A DNA stretch of 64,000 bases. It comes from Branchiostoma belcheri (Eukaryota; Chordata; Leptocardii; Amphioxiformes; Branchiostomatidae). A program made the position numbers and the translations under genes. Positions 1 to 13,100 of the stretch are shown here, piece by piece (position 1 is the stretch's first letter; every line of letters starts with the position of its first letter). The notes under the pieces are model-generated. The model made no database searches. It was not told the DNA's origin and saw only the letters and a list, made by a program, of their open reading frames with translations. The stretch spans positions 1,566,761 through 1,630,760 of the forward strand of contig NW_017804420.1 of the NCBI RefSeq assembly GCF_001625305.1, in the 5' to 3' direction.

Positions 1-3000
1 CTTCCTTTTGCTGCCAGAAAACCTGTATTAACTTCAGGGAAGTACGTGAAAAGCACTTCAATGTTATTCATGCTTTGAAAAGCATTGGTGGACTATTGGA
101 AATATACATCCATAGCCCTGAGTTGGTCATGTATTTGAATGTGAATTTGAATGATATTGTATAGATGCCAGATAAATCTAAGATACAGTTACAAAAGGAT
201 GGGTTGTGTATGATATTTCTTCATCTTTACATGGCATAATTAATGGCATAGTTCGTGTCCCCCTCAACAACAAAAAATATATTTTCATATAGCTTTATGC
301 ATGATTTAGACCATACAGATCCAAAGTTCCATTACCAAGGCAAGAAAAAGCATGTACATGTAGTCATCAGGGCCATGATAAATTAAAGACTTACAAGTTA
401 AAGCTTGTCACAGGCAGAGTGATGTCACTGAAGAAAAGCAGTGTACATTTGTGCTGATCTTGTCCAACCCCCTTTGATCAAGTCTAGCGGACATCTCCCA
501 GACCTTTAAGTAGGGATTTTCCCTGTTCAAAGCAGTTTGGAGATTGTGGAGTTTGGGTCATGCCCTCATGGGAGCTGTGGCTTGACCACTAAGCCCCTGG
601 CTTCTATTTGTTTCTGTAATTTGCCGCTACTGACTTGTGAACCCTACTAATTATCTCATTACTAAAATTGAAAACAGGTTAGAAGACCCTGGTGTGGGTT
701 CCTCTGTGGCCGGAAGTACAGGAAAAGCTGGTAAATCTCTCCTCAGAAGAACCATTGAAGACGTTCTAAAGCATCTCCTTATTTTAATGAAGGGGACCAC
801 AATGGTGTGATTAGGGGGAAGGTGAGGCAGCTGTGCAAGCCGTCCAGCGTTGTCCCTCACTCAGTGCCTGTTGGACCACCTGTTAGCACTAGTCGTCCTG
901 AGTCAACTGCCCGTCCGAAAACGCTGAAGCAGAAAATCTCTTGCATTGATACTGGGCGCTTGATAAGTTGTAGAGTTGAGCCCCTGACTTCACACCAACG
1001 TCGCTCGGCCCATTACCCTGCTATGTGGACTCGTGTGCTCTGCTCAATGCATAATTATGGCAGGGAGGAGGACCTCTAGGAACAGAGAGCTGCAAGTCAA
1101 GGAAGCATGAACTATTAATTGGGGGAAACTGTTTAAACTGTTTATGGGCAATTGCTTTGGAATATTTCTCTTCTCCTGGCATAGCCCCATGCAGGGGATA
1201 CCGTCGCTGGTCACAGAACACCCCATACAAACGCAGCGGCCTGGGAGAAATTTATTGTCGCAGGCTGCGACACCAGAGAGGGGCCAGTGCCTTCGTCCGT
1301 TTTGCTCGTCCACACATGCAATTGTCCCCGTGGGTTATCAAAATCTGACTTTCAACATTGTGTCGAAGCAACGGGTGTATCTGTGGTTTTTCCCCTCAGT
1401 GCTGTTGTACAAATTGACAGTAATTGAAAGGTACTTCTGATACAGCCATTTGAGATGTTGTACCTTTGTCTCTGAGCGGAAAGGAAAGTGGACAAGTGAG
1501 CTGAAGTAGGGCCGAGCAGCGCAGGTTTTCCTCTTGTAGTGCATCAAGATGCCTCTTGAGGGACAATATGCCAAACAGCTGTATTTGCAGAGGACTCGAT
1601 GTGCTTTGTATGGAGATCATCATTGTTACACCCTGCATCCCCGCAGCCTCACCCTTAATGCCTTCAAGCCAAGCACTTAATTAGTAACCAAAGAAATGTG
1701 CCTCCTGAGCTTAATTAAGGGCTATTAATACCCACTTGGAAAATATGTGTCAATACTCTGTGGTGAAACTTGGTTAGCGTATTGTGCGTTGCCACTGGGG
1801 TGTGGATGTGTGTGTTTTGCTGGCATTGTTGGTCAGGAAAAGTGTAATGTTTTCAGCATGGAGGGGAAAAATGCCTGCATACGGATAGGAGGGTTAACCG
1901 TTTTGGAGTGACAGTGCAGCCAGTCGTGGAGTGTCGTTGAGTTTTTTTTCTGTAAGTTTGGTGAGTGGCCCCCAAGGGAGTCGTAAGGGGAGAGGGTATT
2001 AAGATGCTGCTGTAGACGAGATGGCACTTCACAGCAAAGTGGGTAAGGAAACAGTCTAATTTAATGGTTGAGGAAGCAAGCGGAGTATCACCGCATAATG
2101 AAAGGTGTCCTGTCATTGGGTGCCTATAATGGAGCAGGTGGCAGTATGCCATGCTACGTAAATGTCCCTGAGTGGGGGGGGGGGTCCTCCTTGTTGTGAT
2201 ACCCCTTGCCTGCTGCTTACCCTTGGGTTTCAATAGAACACACAGACCTGACCTGTTCAGATTTGCACAGGATCTCTGTTATTTACCAGGACGGGATCCC
2301 CTGCCAGATCCAAAGGATTCTGATGTCCTCTTTGAACTTAATTAGAATCATCGTCGCCGGGTTGCCAAGTTACGCTGGCCATCAATCATTTTCAAATCCT
2401 GGCATTAATGTAATCAATAACAGTCTCCCAGCTTACAACATTTCATCCCACTTTAATACAATTTGGCGACCCGGGGCACAGATTGCAGGCTTGTATATAA
2501 GCATCACCTTTAGAGCAAAATAATACCAGAGTGTATCAGAGTGTTGGAAGAACCTAGCACATTGGCAGAATAGCACTTTGGCAGAACATCTCTTTTAAGG
2601 CCGTATACGTTTAAGGATAACATCTCTCTATAGTTTTCTGTTGTGTCGGAAAAGATATCCTCTGCAACATTAACCAAACATCCAATGAAAATCTTGAGCT
2701 GAAGAACCAAAGTATATTAAGAAGATTTTATGTACCAAGAAGCAAACTTTGGCTACTGCAAAAAACGGCAAAAATAAAACCACTGCAAAAGTTTCTACAT
2801 TTACAGTAACCACGATTGGTCATGTATCATTTTGTGTACTCTGTATGCCTATCATTTCTGTCAAAACATCATTCTTCTTTACCCATTATCCACATATCTG
2901 TGGGCCTGAAAGAAAGAAGTGTTTGAGTAAGAAAACTCAGTACTTGTGCTGAAGTACTTCCCCTCCCCTACCCCCTGCAGGGCGGGACTGTTACAAGTGT

Positions 3001-6000
3001 ACTTTGTGGTAATCTTCCATGGAGAGCTCCCTAATCCCCCTCATGAGCTGTGATCTGTTAATGAAGTCTGCAGAGAGTGATAATATACTCAGCAGGGTTA
3101 GCTGGACGCCAGTGTTGTTTCTGGAAAAAGAACCACACTTGCAATTTCAGGGTGGCAAAACGAAAATTTAAAATAATCTGTCTGATATCAACATTTCTTA
3201 GCACATTTTTGTCATAATTTCATACTTTAAACAATTGAAATAGCCCCAAAACAAGCGTTGTGAGGAGTCCCAGTATTTTTTTGTACCATCAATGTAATAG
3301 CTAAAACCAGGCTACAATACAAAACAATCAACCCTTTTCCATCACATTTGTGCCTCACAGATGTCAGTATGCTATGGGATAGAGTTGATTCAACTTAATG
3401 GTAGATGACAAGAAAATTGACTTCGAAAATCCAGTTTTCCTGCTCTGAAATCACTTTGGGTGCCTTTAACATGTGGAGTTTTGGTCTTACCACTGCACAG
3501 GACACAATGAGCATGACGTGTTTTGAGATTGGATCAGTGAGGAGATTTGTGAAGGCCCACATACAGGCTTACTAGTTGCCATGGTAACCCGATTGTCTCT
3601 ATGCCGCCTGAGATGGAAACAAGTTGTTGAGGGATTTGGGCAGCAGATCAAAAACAGCTTAGAACAGGAGAAGCTTCAGCAGCTCAGTTGTTTGGGCAGA
3701 GTTCAACGGTAACCTAACTCAATTTGACACGAAGCCAACTTCCTCCTGCTAAGTCAAAAGAGAATGAACAATCAATACTTTACATTGTACTACGGTATGA
3801 CTGAAGTGGCTTCAGTTTTATGGAGATCCACAATTAGAAGAAGCTGTTTTTTCACTGGTTTATGGACATACAAATGTGATACAAAGACTCATGCTATCAC
3901 TTATTGTTTTAGTAATTCGGATGTTGAAGTTTTATTTTATGTCCTCTTTTCTGTGCTATGTTCATTAGTTATTGCCATACATTATACTGTGTACAATTCT
4001 TGTGAAATAAAGCTCTTTTTGTACTACGTAAAACATATACATGTTTATAAAATTATAAGAGAACATCACAATGCAATGTCATTGACTTTTGTTAGAATTT
4101 GTTAAGTTGTACATTGTGATGACGCCCGTGAGACCAGGTTACAATGATTCAAACTACAAACCTCTGAGGGATCAAACCCAGCAGTGTCCTCTGTGCTGTT
4201 GTCTGCTGTGTGTAGCACTAGTGTAGTTCTCAAGTCTCTGAGGAACAGGCATGTCCACAGAGATACCGCTGCCATACACCACAGCGAAATGTCAGGGGGG
4301 ACGCCTGTTTTCTCACGGCTTCCCGGGGATTGGGAGAGGTGGCGACCGCGGGGAGATAACACCGCCCGTGATTGGTGAAGTAAATGTTACAAATACGGGC
4401 AGACCTGATAACAGCGGGCTCTCCAACATTTAGCCGTTACGTCCGTTCATGAGTATTTATAGATTTGAAATGGTCTCTTGTGAATGGGGAGATGGTTTTA
4501 GAAGATTTGGTTGACTATATCAACATAGTGACCTTCACTCATATCACCAACATGATAGAACAATTGTGAATAGCCAAACCCCTGGTGTAGTACTGTAGTC
4601 ATAGCTATAAGGTAATGGACAAAAGCTATCATCCATTACAAGTTTATATATATATTATATAAATTCAAATTGTGATATGATTATAGTTTTTAGTTTTGTC
4701 ATAAATGTTAAGTAATGGAAATGGGTCATGGTAGACATGTATGTTTATGACATGCAATTATACATTGATATGGAAATGATATTAATAATAATATAAATAT
4801 ATTGTCATTAAATTATGTACTTGAATCATCTGTAATGATATTTTATATATTTGATTGCTAGGGCCGGTCCAAGCTTTCCAGTTACTTTTCATTTTATATA
4901 TTTCTGTCAGTTGATTATTCAAGATAATCAGATACTCCACACTTTACTACTATTTTGCTTTATTGCTATCAATTTCACAATTTCAATTTTACTCAGACCT
5001 TCCTGAATACTTTTAGATATAAAACATACACATCAAGTGATTCTTTCTGAATACACTGTACATGTTTCAGCCATGGACTGTTCCTGTTTTAATAAACTCC
5101 CTGTCTGTACCAGTGTTATATATTTATAACCACCACTGAGGTGTCCTCTACATGTAGGATGGCACTAAGGGATCCGTGTTGTGGCTTGGGATTATGGCCA
5201 CCACATGTGCCATATTAAATGCTCAGGAACAAAATTGCCTATTAATTATGTACATGTGTAATATTATCCAGCAGCCAGTGAAATTGCCACTTAATTATGC
5301 AAGCCTGGAGAATTGCCACCAGTTTTTAGTAGTTGGTGCTTTCCTCATCCGCACCTATCATAGCCACAGCGGGATGCGGGGAAATATGTTGTCGCGAGAT
5401 TGCGTTGGGTCGTAACTCCCGTAAAAACTACACACATGGGTGTCATCAGCATTACGATAACTCTAGGGGGAAGCGCCACATGAATAAGCGACCGTAACAT
5501 TTGTCAAGACTACCCATGTCAGGGGAATGGGAGAGGAAACGGCAGATCCCAGAATAGGGCAGCTCCAGGGAAATACCCGCACAAAGGATAGGAAATGTTT
5601 GGCATTCAGTGTTACACACCTAGCTACAAGTTTGGCTAATAGAGATATCTCCCTTTCCTGTACATAATGGGTATCTGGTTTCTACCATTTGTTTCATTGA
5701 ATGCCACCGGTGCCTCTAAACTGCCCAGATAATTTTCTGCCGCTATTTAGACGAAATGGGAACAAGAGCACCACATCGGGAATTCTCCGGTGGGAAAACC
5801 CTTTCGCTACTTCCATTCCTACCGCTGGTCTATTATTTTAATATCAGTATTAGCAGGAATGAAATTACTGCCATTTGCATTTTAAAAGCAAGCGTGATGT
5901 ATAGGGTGTCAGGATTCTCAGATACCCAAATAACTGCCTTGGGATCGGAAACAAAAGTACCGGAATACAAAGGGAAAGTTTTGTTGGGTGGGTGGCATAC

Positions 6001-8004
6001 TATACGTAGAGGGACACATATGTTCAGAGTAATTTTCAACCATGAATAGGTTGTAAATCCTTCATTTAATACTACTTTAAAATGGCTATGACTGATGAAT
6101 ATGAGCCACTTTTCATTATTTTTCATAATGAATTGTTGGCAAGACTTAATTGAAACAGGGAGATATGCAACATTAGAGTCATTGTCGCCTAATGGGCTGG
6201 ATTGTTTTCAAGCATTAAAAGTGTACAAGGCAGCCGGGACGTGAAACTGGAGCCCTGCAATACAGAACTTCAACATACAACTTCTGTACGACTAATAAAG
6301 GAATTATCCTGATAATGAAATAATGCCGTATTGGCTTTCAGGGTGGAACAATGGATACAAATCCCTTTGGAACAGCTAACAAAATGCTTCATGTTCTTTC
6401 TTTTTTCTTCATGATCATTACTACAGGTCATTAGCTAGCCCCGAACAAAAGACATGGAACGACAAAAGGGCGGGATCCGTAGTCTGAATGAAGTTCTCAA
6501 CAATGAAAGTCGTTTCCCCGTGATAGGCACAATAATGCATGCTGCCAGATTTCTCTCCCCTCTGACTTTTCACTGTGATCTTTTCTCAACGCTCCATCAA
6601 TCATCCCCCAGACGTGTGTATTGGTGAGTGTGCCCTCGTCAGCTGTAAAACAATTAATATGTAAAATGCCATTTAATTAGGTGAACTTTATAGGATGGAT
6701 CTGTGGAGGGTCTCTTTTGATGAGGAGGTGGTATAAGATGTGTGAGAGGATGGGAGTCGTGCTTTCCCGGCCTTCAAGGTCAAGTTGTAAAATTGAGAAA
6801 AGTCATCAGTGAAAATGTATGTGGGAGACTAGATTTGTTTTTTAAACAAGCTAATTGATAAGGTTATAGAATGACGTAAAATGAAGATCAACATTGCTGT
6901 AACTTAGAAAAGCCTGATAATAAAGAAATGACTGAAAAGTTGACAGGATGCAGTTAAGTTTTTTAAGGATTTTTTTATAAGATATGGAACTGTTGTTCAT
7001 GTTTTATATTTGTGAACAGTAGCTGCTCTAGAGATTCTACATTTGGCTAAAATAGAGATAGCCTATATTTCAAGTATATATATGACATTGGTATGAATTG
7101 CCCATATCATAAAATTGAAGTCTTGAAAAACTCCATTCGGAATGTTTTTTCCTTACAACTTTTTGGCATTGTAGTGAAGAACAATTGATTTTGCATGTAA
7201 TATGCTATTTTCATCGGAATCCATTGTAAGAGATCACTTGATAATTTTCAGGATAACTTGATATGTTTTGCATTTTATGCACAATTCACAAAAGTTAGCA
7301 CATTCTTCTTACTTTAAAGTTTTGTCTTAGATTTTGAAGAAAAAAAGGAAGGGATTTCATATAGATGTGACCAGACAAATGACTGTATTAAACCTCCATC
7401 CCCCTGCATCACACTGATAGATGGATGCCTTGGTAGGTATTCTGGAGGCTAGAATCATTTAGAGAGCTTTAGGGAGGCTGGAAATTGTGAAAATCCCCAT
7501 GGGTGAAGTGGAGTCAATGGTTTGGGCCCCATTTTTCTAGCAGGCATGGTTGGGTGTTTATACCGCAATAGTCATTTCACAGCTGCCTACCCATGGAATT
7601 GGTTTACTATCATAGGATGGGTATGCCAGCCCATGCATAATATACATGGTAATATGGAATGCACACATTTGGGGGAGGGGGGTGAGAACGGTGGGATTTT
7701 TATAAGTATACACATGAAAATAAAGCTCCTTGGTATACAGGAGTATGTAGCTGTTACCAGCTCTGATGACAAGAAAGTTGCTAAAGACAAAGTGTTAACC
7801 TGTATTGCAAGAGCTTCCTTTAATCTAAAATGTTCAAGGGGAAGAATTTTTTACTATACATTTTTTATATCCAGACTCTCGTGTCCCTCTGTAGATTAGT
7901 CACTAAAATTGTTACATGTACTTGTCTTCACCACCCAATGTAAGACCACTTTTCCTCTAAAATCTACTGAATCAGATGATGTAACTGTTCTGTACCATCT
8001 AGTG

Positions 8005-8115
8005 TTCTTTCCAGTGTCAGTCTTTCTGTCATTTGATGGAATTTTGCCACTCATGACAAACAAAAATCTGTCATCTTTGAGGGATAAAAATTAGCACGTA
8101 AAGATATGGAAAGAG
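8005..8115 (+). mobile_element. Degenerate relic of the hAT-like element found at 29.7 kb
   Basis: About 100 bases resemble the left end of the hAT-like element at 29732. The shared pieces are TCATTTGA.GGAATTTTGCC, GACAAACAAAAATC or a close variant, and TGTAAAGATATGG or a close variant, in the same order and spacing. The terminal repeat itself is eroded (CTAGTGTTCTTTCCAG instead of CAGGGTTCTAGCCAG) and no right end is seen. It is best read as an old, broken family member. Confidence 0.5.
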
Positions 8116-8677
8116 ATGTCATAAACAAAGCTAGCTATCTTACTAACAAAAATATAAGCAAAAGAACGCTCTGAAGCATGTTCACATGTATGTTCCAAAT
8201 GAGATGGAGCAAAAAATTATCAAAAACATCCAAAAACGCCCGTGAATGAAAAAAACATAATTATTCTCTGTAGAATATTTCTTCAATGCTGTAAGTTCAG
8301 TACTCCTGAACAAGATCTCCTGAACAAGTACCTATAGTGTTGACAGATGACATGTAATACCGGTACACTCATTTGAAAGTTCTTCTTCATTCAATATGCA
8401 AAGTGCTGCCCTTCATTCCTGTCAACTTGATTGATGGTTATATCAGAAATGGGCGGAGCGGTTTGCTAAGGGGTCATAACAATTAAATCTCTCCCTTCTG
8501 CTTTTATAGTTTTTAGAATTGCTTATGCTAAGTATGCTTGGAGCGCCACAGCTTTGACCAGCATTGCTCCTCCCACTGCACAGTATGATTGATTATGGCG
8601 CCTGAGAGGGGCGGAGAGTTTTATTGGGGTCATGATCGTTAGAATACTCTCTTAATGTTGCTTTAGTCGACACAACT

Positions 8678-8875
8678 GTAGTATGAATCAAGTTTAAACT
8701 GTAATATCCACACAAGAAATTGGACTCACCCAAATTTTCGACTGTACAACTCCAGTCTTTGTCAAGGAATGAACAATCTGCCGCTTCCATGAGTCAATTT
8801 TTTTGTGTTGGACATTACAGTTTAAACTTGCTTCATAATGACTTCTACCAACACTAATAAACTTTCAAGACAACT
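8678..8875. repeat. Foldback copy of a dispersed repeat
   Basis: Two oppositely oriented copies of one sequence lie back to back. The left arm, about 8683-8725, reads through AAGTTTAAACTGTAAT. The right arm, about 8798-8845, reads through ATTACAGTTTAAACTTG. The segment between them matches the reverse complement of about 23105-23200 in the last intron of the ZCCHC7-type gene, including a CCTTGACAAAG core. This makes it a multi-copy interspersed element, probably a non-autonomous DNA transposon or SINE-like unit. No target-site duplication was identified. Confidence 0.55.
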
Positions 8876-10115
8876 GTAGTACATTGCATGTTTTCATACA
8901 TTTCGTACACTCTCCCAAACTTCAATGAAGACTTTCATACACTTCAGAAAAGCATGATGTAATGTTCTTCCCAAGTTTAATTGCACAGACTAAAAAGATC
9001 AATAGCTTTCTGATATGTCCTTTGTGTATACAACCTTTTCCTATGCTCATATGTCATACATGTAAGTTCATATATACATGTAAAAGGTTGGATAATTTGA
9101 AAGACACTGGTTTGAAAACTATCAAAATATAGTTTTTAACTTTTACAAGTATCGCTACTAACAACAACTAACAACATAAAGTTCTTCAACACCTTGGCAT
9201 TGAATTTGATGTCTATAGGCAGAGAGATAAAAATTGATATCATTGTAACTTGTGAGAATGATTGGCATTAAATCCAATATTACTTACGTTCTGACTTCTG
9301 TCAGCTATAGGTTTGGAAGCATTGTGTGGGCTACATTACGTATTGTACTTCGTTCTTCCTGTACATACACTTTGAGGATTATCTAGATAAGGTGTGGATC
9401 TTGAGTCATGACTTCCTGTCACAATTCCATTGAAGTCGTGACTTCGTGACAGCCCCACCTGAAAAAAGACAAAAGAAACTGGTGACCTGAATGACCTTTA
9501 GGTAACGCCTGTTCCTGAGCAGGAATGTTTGAAATGTACCAGGTCAACAGGTGATGTTGCCTTATAAGTCCACACAGTTCATGATGTTCTGGCTTCTAGA
9601 ATCTTCTTTGCCACAATTTGTTTTGTGTTGAGTTGACTTAAGTTATAAGAAAGTCAACTTGTTGAAGGAAAATGCATTGAATATGTGCCCATTTTAAAGA
9701 ATAATATGTCTTACCTTTTTATTGCTTTTGTTAAATTTGGTTTCCAGTAATGATAATGGAACATGGACTTTTCAGAATACAACTTTGCAGATTACATGTA
9801 TCTCCACAATTCACAGTGTATTGACAAACAACAAACAACAAATACTTTTATGTGCACACATTCATGTACATGTATGAAGCAAATCTGTTTTTTTAAAACC
9901 AGATTTAAAAGTCAGATTGGTGAATTTTATACACTGTTATATAGTACTGTACATTTGTATATAATTTTCTAAGATACTGTATGTAATTTTGTAAGATAAT
10001 TTTCTTCTATGCTGTTCAGTGATACGTCAAGATTGAACAGTCTGCTGCAGCCTTGGTTTCTGATGAGCTACTTTCTGTATGTAAACTAATTTCACCTTTT
10101 TTTTTTACTTTATAG

Positions 10116-13100
10116 GACTGTCCTGACAAATGGAGGCAGTACCATTCCACAGTAAGTTTATCTTAGTTTCTACATTCTACTCAGATAAAAAAATAAATGG
10201 TCAGAACATTCTGACAGTCTCTATTCATTCTAACTACATTGTCCATGGCTTTATGCTAGATTAAAAATTAAGAAAATAAGAGTGGTACAAGTGAATTTAT
10301 TTTTAAGCACATACATTTTGTAGCACTAGACTAAACTTCAGAAAGTCCTGACTCCTGGTGTGTATAATCTTTTTTTTTAAGTGAATGTACAGTAGTATGC
10401 AACTGCAATTTGCAGCAGGTCAAAATGCCCTCTATATCCTATGCCATAGCGAGTAAAATATATCAGTGCCATCTCTAATGATGCAAAACCCTATAAGCAG
10501 AGTTTGCTTACATTGTATATGTACTTTAGCATGCATCCCTGCCCACAGCTGACCCTATAGAGTGTGTGATGCACATGTCATGCCTGAAGAGCACCCTACC
10601 TGCCCACTGCTGTAGTGCAGGGCACCCCTTAGCTATCCTGTTATCAACACATCTCCACTCACCGATACCCCCTGACTCTGGGTCTTTAACTCTGGATTTA
10701 GATTCAGGTAACAACCGAGGGTGTGAATTGCTCATTTTCCAAGTGCTGAAAGAATCCATGCAGATGTGTGGTGTGATCCCAATTAGCATTTCGTTTAGCT
10801 ATGCTGTATCTGCCATGCAGATGGTCATTAGACAATAATCTAACCTTTGCATGCTTGAAAAGCTCTTATTTTAATGAAACATGTACACAGAAAAAACATA
10901 ATTGTTGTACATAATTTGACAGGTGCTTGTACTTTAAGCAAGGAGTTTTGTAACATCCTTGCTTTAAGAGAATGCTGGATTACAAAATTAAGTAACTGCT
11001 TCTTAGCGTATCTTATTACCTGGTTGTCTAACGTTCATTGACGTATTAGAAACACAACTTTGACAAACCTCATTAGTTTTGTAACATCCTTGCTTTAAGA
11101 GAATGCTGGATTACAAAATTTATATATAATATAAACTTTGATTGTCATGAAACATTATGATAATCTGGGAATTCTAGAATTCTAGATAATTCTAGAATTC
11201 TAGATAATCTGGGAATTCGAGGTGAGACTCTTTGGTTGTGTAAAAAGAATTCCCATATCTCTTAAGTTTTACCAACCTGATGAAACTATTTTCGGGATTA
11301 TGATAATCATTATACACATTTAATTTGTAAAAAAATAACATCACTGTATCACTACATCTTAATGAGGAAGTAATGACTGGTTCAAACTGGTCCAAACATC
11401 TCGATGAGCCAGTTTCTCCTCTCTGATTGGTCCATCCCAGGACAGATCTTCGCCCTAATTGCAAATAAAGGAAACAGGTTTTTTCCCCTCTTGTGGCCAC
11501 TGGGAGAGACGATCAATGTCTGTTACACAGAATATTATTTGTCATTTTGACTGGAAGTGCCTGTGATCCCTAAGTGCCCAGCTCTATTACAGTGTTTCCC
11601 TGAAAATGACCAATTATTGATCTTTTCTGTCGTCGGTCCTGAATGAATCCCATCGTCATGCGTAAATAAGGTGTAAAATAACATTTGTGGCAGATTAGCA
11701 TAATGCCCATTTAGTGACGCTGAAGAAGAGTTGTGGATGTCACTTGAAATGTCCAGAAATTATCTCCATAATTTATCCAGTAGTAGAGTTTGAATTTCTT
11801 ATGAGCATAATTTCTTAGAGTTTGAATTTCTATAATTTTAGACTAGCATAAAGACTAAAAATAGTCATTTCAGTGACTTTGCTGTTTAATGCGATTAACA
11901 GTCAAGCGAAAAAGTATTGAATACTGTGATGATGATGAGAGACCCACACCATACGCCTCATATCAACTTTATACTTCCTGTCAGGGCTAAGCTGCTGGTG
12001 TGAAAATTGAACCTCAAACATTCCAAAACCTCCGCTGAAAACCGGGGATGCTAATGTCCCTTATTTAGGCAGGATTGCTTTGTATCAGCATTGTTTCTAC
12101 ACAAAGATACTTCTGAGTGGCCAGCGCGGGGCTGCTTACACAATACCTTGCCACATTCCTTTCAAATGCACAAGTGTTGCTGGTTTGTTGCCGTGTTGTT
12201 GCCTAACAAGCAGACCCAAGTTTGGTTTGGCCGGCGGGTCCTTTGTAGTGCGTCCCCAGAAGCGACCTGGTGTTATGAGTGGTGCAGGGTGTGGGTTTCC
12301 CCTTAATGGGTTCATGTAGCTGCTCCTTCCTACATGTTGACAGGCTTGTAAAGACTTGTTGGGAGATACGGCGTCCAACGTTGTGTGTGCGGGAGACCCC
12401 GGGTCATCCAGGCACCACCCCAACCACAAAGGTGCAAAGCCTCCACAATGGGGAAAGAAAAATTTCCTCTATGTACTACACACTTTGCATGAGGTCCCGT
12501 CACCGAACCTGGTGGTCAGTCACATCAACTTAAGAACTCGTCTTACCTTTGATGGAGTTCCAATCATTCTTTGTCAACAAGTTTGGGGGAAACTAAGACG
12601 ACTTTTGTGGAGGCATCCAGAATAACAAGTGTCACAAAGCTAGACGTCACGGAAACACAGGAAAAATCCCTTCTATGCATGACATGCTTTGCATGAGGCC
12701 CCCTCCTAGTAACTCAAGCACTGTAGGACAGGATATCATCAATCAGAAAGCTGGGAGCAAAATTCCTGAGAAGTTCTTCACAGTCGTATCAGCTTTTCAT
12801 TGTATTTCTATAAACACAGCCACAAGAAAATAAAAGTTATATCAACACAAGGAAATCCAACTCTACATAGAAATTCTTGGAATAACAAGAGAGTAGATTG
12901 TCCTTAAAGATATGCAGGTTGTGGGTGGTAAAAACCCAGACGAAAGGAATTTTTCTATTCACACAAAATCCAATTATTTTATCAGATGATTCTCAGAAAA
13001 AAAGCTCTTTGCTAAAAAAACTTGGCTCTATCCTGTTGGAAGATAAAAGTTGATTGGTCGTAACTTCCATACAGGTTCTAAAAATAGCTTCTCTCACCCA

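Larger units (their letters stand above)
1..10115. other. Non-coding stretch upstream of or intronic to the ZCCHC7-type gene
   Basis: I see no convincing coding exon here on either strand. Open frames are short, lack codon structure and have no matching splice sites. The first visible exon of the + strand gene (10116) completes a zinc knuckle begun in an earlier exon, so at least one more exon lies 5' of it. I searched this stretch for a Cys-X2-Cys-X4-His half-knuckle and found none, so much of the stretch is probably intron. It contains an 11-base G run near 2174-2184, several blocks rich in TAAT/ATTA cores (about 1660-1730, 2330-2480, 6640-6690) and relic repeats near 8.0-8.9 kb. An AATAAA near 4006 could be a chance match. 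Confidence 0.55.

Noticed and set aside
3764-4105. 113-codon + strand open frame near an AATAAA
   Set aside because: Hydrophobic, AT-driven composition with no homologue recognised. The AATAAA near 4006 falls inside the frame.
12440-12705. Two similar stretches ending TTTGCATGAGG (near 12488 and 12690)
   Set aside because: Similarity is short and imperfect; not enough to call a repeat family.
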